This document shows positions 5,901 through 10,196 of a stretch of 10,196 nucleotides of DNA, piece by piece. Within the stretch, counting starts at the first letter, position 1. Every line of letters begins with the position of its first letter. The position numbers and the translations under genes were made by a program. The notes below the pieces were generated by a model. That model was not told where the DNA came from. It saw only the letters and a list, made by a program, of their open reading frames with translations, and searched no databases. The stretch is taken from contig JAHDIL010000033.1 of assembly GCA_020630835.1 (NCBI GenBank), positions 1 to 10,196 of the forward strand, given 5' to 3'. This stretch comes from Verrucomicrobiota bacterium. Lineage in GTDB: Bacteria > Verrucomicrobiota > Verrucomicrobiia > Verrucomicrobiales > DEV007.

Positions 5901-7319
5901 ATGAAATATCTCATCGCTCTTCTTCTTTTATTAAATCCCCTATCTTGCCTCGCGGATGACCGGCCAAACATCATTGTTGTGTTATGCGATGATTTGGGCC
6001 GAGGAGATCTGTCCTGTTATGGGCACCCCATTATTAAAACTCCTAACTTAGACCAATTTGCGAAAGAAGGGATTCTGTTCACCGACTCGTATTCAACATC
6101 CCCCGTGTGTTCTCCGTCGCGAGCTGGCTTATTCACAGGTCGAAATCCAAACCGCGCAGGCATCTACGACTGGATTAGCAGTGGTCCTGTTCATTTGCGA
6201 CAAAAAGAAGTTACCATCCCCCAGCTTTTAAAGACTGCGGGTTATCAGACCATGCTGGCTGGAAAATGGCATTTAAACGGTCGATTTAACAAGCCAAAAG
6301 AGCAGCCTACTCCAAGTGAGCATGGATTCGATTATTGGTTTGCAACCCATAATAATGCCTCACCGAGTCATCGAAACCCAAGGAATTTTATACGCAACGG
6401 GGTTCCCGTTGGAGAGTTAGAGGGATACTCTAGCAGTATCGTCGTTAAAGAACTAATGACCTGGCTGGATGACCATCGAAAAAGCGATCAGACCTTTGCC
6501 AGCTTCTTGACTTTTCATGAACCCCATTCGCCGATTGCTTCACCACCGGATTTAGTAAATAAATACCTCAAGCATCAAACCATCCCAGGCCAAGCTGAAT
6601 ATTGGGCTAATGTGGGTCAGATCGACCGAGCTATGGGTGAGCTCATGCACGGCTTAAAGCAGCGAGACCTTGACCAGAACACCTTGATTATCTTCACATC
6701 TGATAATGGCCCGGAAGACTGGATGCGCTACCCCGGTGTATGGAATGCCCATGGCACGGCAGGAACAGCAGAAGGGGAAATTGCTTTACGTGGCATGAAA
6801 CTGGATGTCTTCGAAGGAGGCATACGAGTCTCAGGCTTGGCTCGCTGGCCTGAAGGCATAAAAGGAAACAGAGTGGTTAAAGAGCCAGTCGGAGCGGTCG
6901 ACATTCTGCCCACTTTATGTGATGTCGCTAAAGTAAAAATCCCTCAAGACGTGCACCTTGATGGTGTGAGTTGGGACCCACTATTTAAGGAAGAGGTCAA
7001 GTTGACGCGAAAAACACCTTTGTTTTGGTTCTATTATAACGCACGAGGATATGCCCATTTTGCGTTACGCGATGGCGACTATATGCTTTTGGCTAGCCGC
7101 GATCAGGAACAATATAGAACCGGCACACCTTACACTCCGAAACGCTATAAAGCGATTGGTCACTGTAAGACAAGGTCACATCAAATCTATAATTTACGAA
7201 CAGACCCGATGCAAGTCGTGGATCTGGGAAAGACAGAACCCGAACTCCTGAATAAGATGCGAGCTAAACTAGACGGAATTTTTGTCGGCGTTCAAAAGGA
7301 AACCATTTCATGGGAATAA
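5901..7319 (+). CDS. secreted formylglycine-dependent sulfatase (type I, alkaline-phosphatase superfamily)
   Basis: This 472-residue enzyme hydrolyses sulfate esters, in this setting most likely on algal or animal polysaccharides, though the sequence does not give the substrate. It has a signal peptide (MKYLIALLLLLNPLSCLA, cleavage near residue 18). Metal ligands are D30 and D31 in LCDDLGRGDLSCYG. The core motif C-S-P-S-R starts at C70, the cysteine converted to formylglycine. Further active-site motifs are GKWH at 121-124, HEPH at 206-209, FTSDNG at 265-270 and RGMK with K300. The C-terminal DGDYMLL and IYNLRTDP segments are typical, and the length is normal for the family. A cysteine-type site needs a maturase (anaerobic anSME or aerobic FGE), and none is in the window. 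The start has no Shine-Dalgarno site. The gene stands alone, with long gaps on both sides. Three hand-counted 60-base lines give 35-47% GC against 57-58% in sampled flanking genes, which suggests acquisition. Confidence 0.95.
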   Translation: MKYLIALLLLLNPLSCLADDRPNIIVVLCDDLGRGDLSCYGHPIIKTPNLDQFAKEGILFTDSYSTSPVCSPSRAGLFTGRNPNRAGIYDWISSGPVHLRQKEVTIPQLLKTAGYQTMLAGKWHLNGRFNKPKEQPTPSEHGFDYWFATHNNASPSHRNPRNFIRNGVPVGELEGYSSSIVVKELMTWLDDHRKSDQTFASFLTFHEPHSPIASPPDLVNKYLKHQTIPGQAEYWANVGQIDRAMGELMHGLKQRDLDQNTLIIFTSDNGPEDWMRYPGVWNAHGTAGTAEGEIALRGMKLDVFEGGIRVSGLARWPEGIKGNRVVKEPVGAVDILPTLCDVAKVKIPQDVHLDGVSWDPLFKEEVKLTRKTPLFWFYYNARGYAHFALRDGDYMLLASRDQEQYRTGTPYTPKRYKAIGHCKTRSHQIYNLRTDPMQVVDLGKTEPELLNKMRAKLDGIFVGVQKETISWE

Positions 7320-7645
7320 GATCTCAGATACATCTTTCATACAGCCGATGCGTGAACTTCGCAGAGGCTTAACGATACTTGAAGAGTGAGTGCGCTTCCA
7401 CAAGACAGATATAGTTGGCTAATTAGGAATTTAAACTGTCGGAAGGTGCAACTATCTTGAAGAGGAGCCAAACGATAAAGTAGGCACAAGGCTGCTCGAG
7501 TCGCACTCAAAACCATTACGGGCGATAAAGTGGTGGCTGAGGTCGCTAAGGAAAACAAGAGAATTGTTACCCTGAACCTTGCCAGTGTTTTCCCGTTTGA
7601 GTGACGCTATCGGAATCACGATTTAACACTCCACCCAAGTGCGGC
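7320..7645. other. gap between convergent genes, mostly non-coding scar
   Basis: This stretch lies between the stop of the sulfatase and the stop of the leftward transporter gene, so the genes on both sides converge on it. The expected bidirectional terminator was not found: no hairpin with a T-run is evident on either strand. The right half holds the transposase-like remnant described separately; the left half shows nothing recognisable. Confidence 0.6.
7461..7604 (+). pseudogene. decayed IS3-family transposase OrfA 5' end
   Basis: The frame 7479-7604 encodes SRHKAARVALKTITGDK, then VVAEVAKENKR, ending NLASVFPFE and TGA. This matches the N-terminal helix-turn-helix pattern of IS3-family OrfA proteins (typically KARVALEAIKGEKTVAELA, as remembered from the family). 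A ribosome-binding-like AGAGGAG (7461-7467) lies 7 bases before an ATA at 7475, where a start ATG would be expected. Two lost bases would turn an ATG-AAA-AGT-AGG beginning into the present sequence, and TAA now blocks the frame at 7476. The part after KENKR does not follow the usual VHPNQI sequence, so an internal deletion is likely. OrfB and the far end of the element are missing. No terminal inverted repeats or target duplication could be defined. Confidence 0.5.
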
Positions 7646-9472
7646 CTACTCGCCGTTATGGAGAAAGTCTCGCTGTTTATAGAAATGCATTACCGGCAGA
7701 AATAGAATGGCAGAGACCAACATCAGCTTGGTAAAAAACCAGAAATAATCCGCCCCTCGGAGGCTACTTTCCGCACCGATGTGGTAAGAAGTTTCTAGGC
7801 CCGGTTCCTTGGCAGTAACGGGATCAGTCACGCCTAACTCACGCTTCCGACGTTCCAGCCAGGTAAGCTTTTTATATTTCGCGCCAGTCCCTTCGATCGC
7901 CAGACCGTCGTTTGCGGTGAGCTTAACCTCCAAAATCTCGTCCCATGGGGTGTCTCGTTTCTCATCCGGCCCCAGGGAAGTCAAGCGCAGACGTGTCGAG
8001 TCGACCACTTCATACAGGATGCCATTGCCGTAGGCATCCGTCGCTCCCGCCAATTGTAACTCAGCAGCCTCGCGCAGCAGAGGCCTAAAACCAACATTCG
8101 CCAATGCTGGGCGCAATCGGTCCAGCGCAGAAACGAGGGCATCTCGACTGGCAAAATCTAAAACTTCTCCATCTATCTGGCTCACATCATCTGTAGTGCC
8201 TAACTCTTGGTCAAAACCAGCCAGTTCGGCCGCTGTTTCCCCAGCTATTCCACTCTCCTGCTGAATATTGTGGTTAACGATCCCTGCGACAAAATTTCCA
8301 GCAGCGACAGCTAGGAGAAAAAGAGACATCACCAGACTCTTGATCTTTCGTGGGGCCTGCGTATAGCTGAACTCTAAGCAGACGATAGACACCATAACCT
8401 CCGAAGCTGTCATCAATACATAAGCCACGAGCTGCCAGCTAATATTCGGCACTTCACCATTATCGATTTTCTCCTGCGCTACGGAGACCACCGCAAAGGA
8501 AGCCACCATAAGGAAAAGCCCTATCGCCACTTTACGCAAAGGTGTAAGTCGCATCACCTTGTTGAGTTTTGGGTAAAGTATATAGGTAAACAGCGGGATA
8601 AATGTGAGGATTAATATAGGGTTCAACGCCTGAATTTGGGACGATAGCCAGGTGATCCCCATGAACTCGCGATCCATTTTCTCGGCCTGGAGCACCCAAG
8701 ATGACCCCTGCTGATCAAAGAGAGCCCAGAACATGGCTACGAAAGAATAAACAATCGCCAATTTCCCTAGGGCTATCCAAGTGCTTTTTCTGCGCAACTC
8801 CTGAAAAAACCCTTTCGGGTCAGCTGGGACATGCACAAACCGTTTGCGCCCCATCCAGAAAAGTAAGGTCGCGATAGCCATCAATACCCCAGGCACACCG
8901 AACGCCCAGTGTGGTCCATACCACTCAAGTAACCACGGTGTTAACAGAGATGAGACGAAGGCCCCTAGGTTTAACGACCAGTAAAACCAGATAAATATTT
9001 TGGTGAGCAAGTGCTGATTTTGTTTCCCAAATTGATCGCCCACATGTGCTGAGACACACGGTTTGATCCCTCCAGAACCAAGGGCAATTAACCAAAGCCC
9101 GAGGAATAACCACGTCTGCGCATCACCAAAAACCCCCATCAGGGCGAGCGCCCCGTGCCCTAGGCAATACACGATCGACAGCCAGATGATGATACGATAC
9201 TTTCCAAAGAAAACATCGGCTAACAAAGCGCCTAGAATAGGCAAGGTATACGTGGCGACAGCAAAGAAATGGAAAGTCTCGCTCGCCTTCGCTTCACTCA
9301 TCTGCTCAGCTGGCTCATCCCCCATCAGCCATAGATATTTGGCAATGAAGATAGTCAAGATAGCCCGCATCCCATAGTAACTGAAGCGCTCTGCAGCTTC
9401 GTTACCGATAATGAAGGGAATGCCCGGCGGCATGGTGGCCATATCCTGCGGCCGGATGCGAAATTTTGCCAT
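7646..9472 (-). CDS. POT/PTR2-family proton-coupled oligopeptide transporter with large soluble insert
   Basis: This 608-residue inner-membrane transporter belongs to the major facilitator superfamily and takes up di- and tripeptides with protons. The signature E-x-x-E-R-F-S-Y-Y-G lies at residues 25-34 and the second signature FYWSLNLGA at 163-171. EVMVSIVCLEFSYTQAP at about 358-374 matches the conserved late-helix motif. Hydrophobic helices fill most of 20-400, and a final helix lies at about 575-597. Between them is a hydrophilic insert at about 403-573, far longer than a normal loop; it includes DAYGNGILYEVVDS and RLTSLGPDEKRDTPWDE. ATG 9472 is preferred to the far upstream alternative at 9547, which lies inside the ROK gene. 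The start is 13 bases after the ROK stop, so the two genes are almost certainly co-transcribed. The weak GAGGG (about 14 bases before the ATG) is inside the ROK coding end, so translation may be coupled. Confidence 0.92.
   Translation of the reverse strand: MAKFRIRPQDMATMPPGIPFIIGNEAAERFSYYGMRAILTIFIAKYLWLMGDEPAEQMSEAKASETFHFFAVATYTLPILGALLADVFFGKYRIIIWLSIVYCLGHGALALMGVFGDAQTWLFLGLWLIALGSGGIKPCVSAHVGDQFGKQNQHLLTKIFIWFYWSLNLGAFVSSLLTPWLLEWYGPHWAFGVPGVLMAIATLLFWMGRKRFVHVPADPKGFFQELRRKSTWIALGKLAIVYSFVAMFWALFDQQGSSWVLQAEKMDREFMGITWLSSQIQALNPILILTFIPLFTYILYPKLNKVMRLTPLRKVAIGLFLMVASFAVVSVAQEKIDNGEVPNISWQLVAYVLMTASEVMVSIVCLEFSYTQAPRKIKSLVMSLFLLAVAAGNFVAGIVNHNIQQESGIAGETAAELAGFDQELGTTDDVSQIDGEVLDFASRDALVSALDRLRPALANVGFRPLLREAAELQLAGATDAYGNGILYEVVDSTRLRLTSLGPDEKRDTPWDEILEVKLTANDGLAIEGTGAKYKKLTWLERRKRELGVTDPVTAKEPGLETSYHIGAESSLRGADYFWFFTKLMLVSAILFLPVMHFYKQRDFLHNGE
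7754..8266 (-). other. soluble insert in the POT transporter, with pseudopilin-like segment
   Basis: This stretch encodes residues 403-573 of the transporter, between the penultimate and last membrane helices. It starts with an acidic, helix-rich part (ETAAELAGFDQELGTTDDV, SRDALVSALDRLRPAL). Next comes ATDAYGNGILYEVVDS and LRLTSLGPDEKRDTPWDEI. The D-x-[YW]-G-N-x-x-x-Y ... S-x-G-P-D pattern is like the C-terminal beta domain of type II secretion pseudopilins (GspG), where it forms a calcium loop. The similarity is by eye only. The side of the membrane on which the insert lies depends on the number of helices before it, which was not computed. Confidence 0.55.
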
Positions 9473-9485
9473 GAGAGAGTGTCTG

Positions 9486-10196
9486 CTAGCCCTCAGCTTC
9501 CGTGCGGTGTTTCCCCCAGGCTGCTGCCCCGAGGACTCCCGCATCATCTTCTAGCTCGGCGGCGACCACGTCGAATCGGTCCTGATAAGCACCGATAACA
9601 TGCTCTTGAGCTGACTTACGCACTGTTTTCACGTAAAGCTTGGGCATAGCTTCCACCAGCCCTCCTCCAAGGATGATGCGCTCCGGAGCCATGATATTGA
9701 CAATGGCAGCTACCCCACAGCCAATATAGCTCGCAGCAGTCTTAACAATTCGCTCTATTTCTACATCTCCAGCCTCGACTGCCTCAGCAATACGAGAACT
9801 TGTAATTTTGCTCAAATCTGTGCCGCAGCGCTCGAGTAAATGCGGTGCGAGACCTCGATAGGCTGCTTTCGCAGACTGCGAGGCGATATGGAGACGCGAA
9901 GATACCTCCTCCAAAGACAAGCTATCTTTCCGCTTGCCTGAGGAGCTAGCTCGGATTGGGATATGCCCTAGCTCTAGACACGAGATCCGTGACTGTTGAA
10001 AAAGCTCCCCTCCGAATACGGCCCCTGCTCCTACTCCAGTGCCTGGAAATATAGCCACTATCGAGTCTTTCCCTTTTCCAGCGCCAAAGGTGTATTCTGC
10101 GTAGGCCCCAGCATCGACGTCATTTGCCAGGAAGGCAGGGCAGGAAAAGGCATTAGCAAAGGTTTCCGCGATCGGCAGATCACGCCAACCTAAATT
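9486..10196 (-). CDS. ROK-family sugar kinase, N-terminus beyond the window, zinc cysteines replaced
   Basis: The frame is open from the right edge (10196) to TAG 9488-9486, giving 236 residues. About 65-75 N-terminal residues, including the first phosphate-binding motif, lie outside the window. ROK proteins are cytoplasmic sugar kinases (glucose, N-acetylglucosamine, fructose) or sugar-responsive repressors. Visible motifs are ANDVDAGAYAE, which carries the catalytic aspartate region (usually ENDANAAALAE), the phosphate loop GTGVGAGAVFGGELF, and ELGHIPI with the conserved histidine. After these the usual C-x-C-G-x-x-x-C-x-E zinc motif is replaced by SSSGKRKDSLSLEE, with serines where the cysteines should be. 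The C-terminal part is normal (SYIGCGVAAIVNIMAPERIILGGGLVEAMP; GVLGAAAWG). No N-terminal DNA-binding domain can be judged. The gene lies 13 bases upstream of the POT transporter gene and is probably in one operon with it. The substrate is not shown. Confidence 0.88.
   Translation of the reverse strand, partial: NLGWRDLPIAETFANAFSCPAFLANDVDAGAYAEYTFGAGKGKDSIVAIFPGTGVGAGAVFGGELFQQSRISCLELGHIPIRASSSGKRKDSLSLEEVSSRLHIASQSAKAAYRGLAPHLLERCGTDLSKITSSRIAEAVEAGDVEIERIVKTAASYIGCGVAAIVNIMAPERIILGGGLVEAMPKLYVKTVRKSAQEHVIGAYQDRFDVVAAELEDDAGVLGAAAWGKHRTEAEG

Noticed and set aside
5918-5957. Lipoprotein signal on the sulfatase (cysteine at residue 16)
   Set aside because: The residues before the cysteine (N-P-L-S) do not fit a lipobox, which needs an aliphatic residue at -3. 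Ordinary signal-peptidase I cleavage after C-L-A is more likely.
7366-7420. Possible integron attC site (GCTTAAC ... GTTGGCT, about 55 bases apart)
   Set aside because: The right box breaks the GTTRRRY consensus and the inner arms are not complementary, so the sequence would not fold like an attC site.
1-10196. CRISPR arrays, tRNA or rRNA genes, phage or defence genes
   Set aside because: No regularly spaced repeats, tRNA-like cloverleaf sequences, rRNA segments or phage/defence motifs were seen on either strand.

Overview
The window looks like a chromosomal segment from a member of the Planctomycetota/Verrucomicrobiota (PVC) group, most likely a marine verrucomicrobial (Opitutales/Puniceicoccales-like) bacterium. 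Three things suggest this. One is a very large secreted propeller plus CxxCH haem-binding protein of the type expanded in Pirellula and Verrucomicrobium. Another is a formylglycine-type sulfatase next to sugar and peptide uptake genes. The third is the general lack of Shine-Dalgarno sites before the starts. Lineage is an inference from gene content only.

Layout. At the left edge is the 5' end of a leftward gene for an exported protein (163 down to 1). A short divergent intergenic region with a small palindrome separates it from a rightward gene (276-3271). That gene encodes a secreted sensor or dehydrogenase-like protein: jelly-roll domain, beta-propeller, helical repeats, then a mono-haem cytochrome c-like domain. 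It is broken by a one-base frameshift near 632-650 and so appears as two open frames, 276-677 and about 640-3271. A strong intrinsic terminator (3315-3349) closes it. Next is a rightward pair, a MoxR AAA+ ATPase (3423-4421) and a DUF58 protein (4467-5450). This is normally the start of a longer Bat/vWA operon, but here it stops after two genes.

Bases 5451-5900 hold no confident gene, only a start-less open frame of unknown nature. A single secreted sulfatase follows (5901-7319), with visibly lower GC than its neighbours. To its right, 7320-7645 contains what looks like the decayed beginning of an IS3-family transposase OrfA gene. The sulfatase therefore sits alone between two non-coding scars, which fits an acquired or relocated gene.

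The right end holds a leftward operon. A ROK-family sugar kinase (9486-10196, its N-terminus beyond the window) is followed after 13 bases by a POT/PTR2 proton-coupled oligopeptide transporter (7646-9472). The ROK protein has serine in place of the cysteines of the usual zinc motif. The transporter carries a soluble insert of about 170 residues before its last membrane helix, and part of this insert resembles the C-terminal domain of type II secretion pseudopilins.

As a whole the region reads as accessory metabolism for extracellular polymers: a secreted sulfatase, an exported haem/propeller protein, a sugar kinase and a peptide transporter. A MoxR/DUF58 chaperone pair lies in the middle. No complete, clearly new multi-gene system was recognised. 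The best leads are the zinc-less ROK kinase, the transporter insert, the frameshifted cytochrome gene and the isolated sulfatase between scars.
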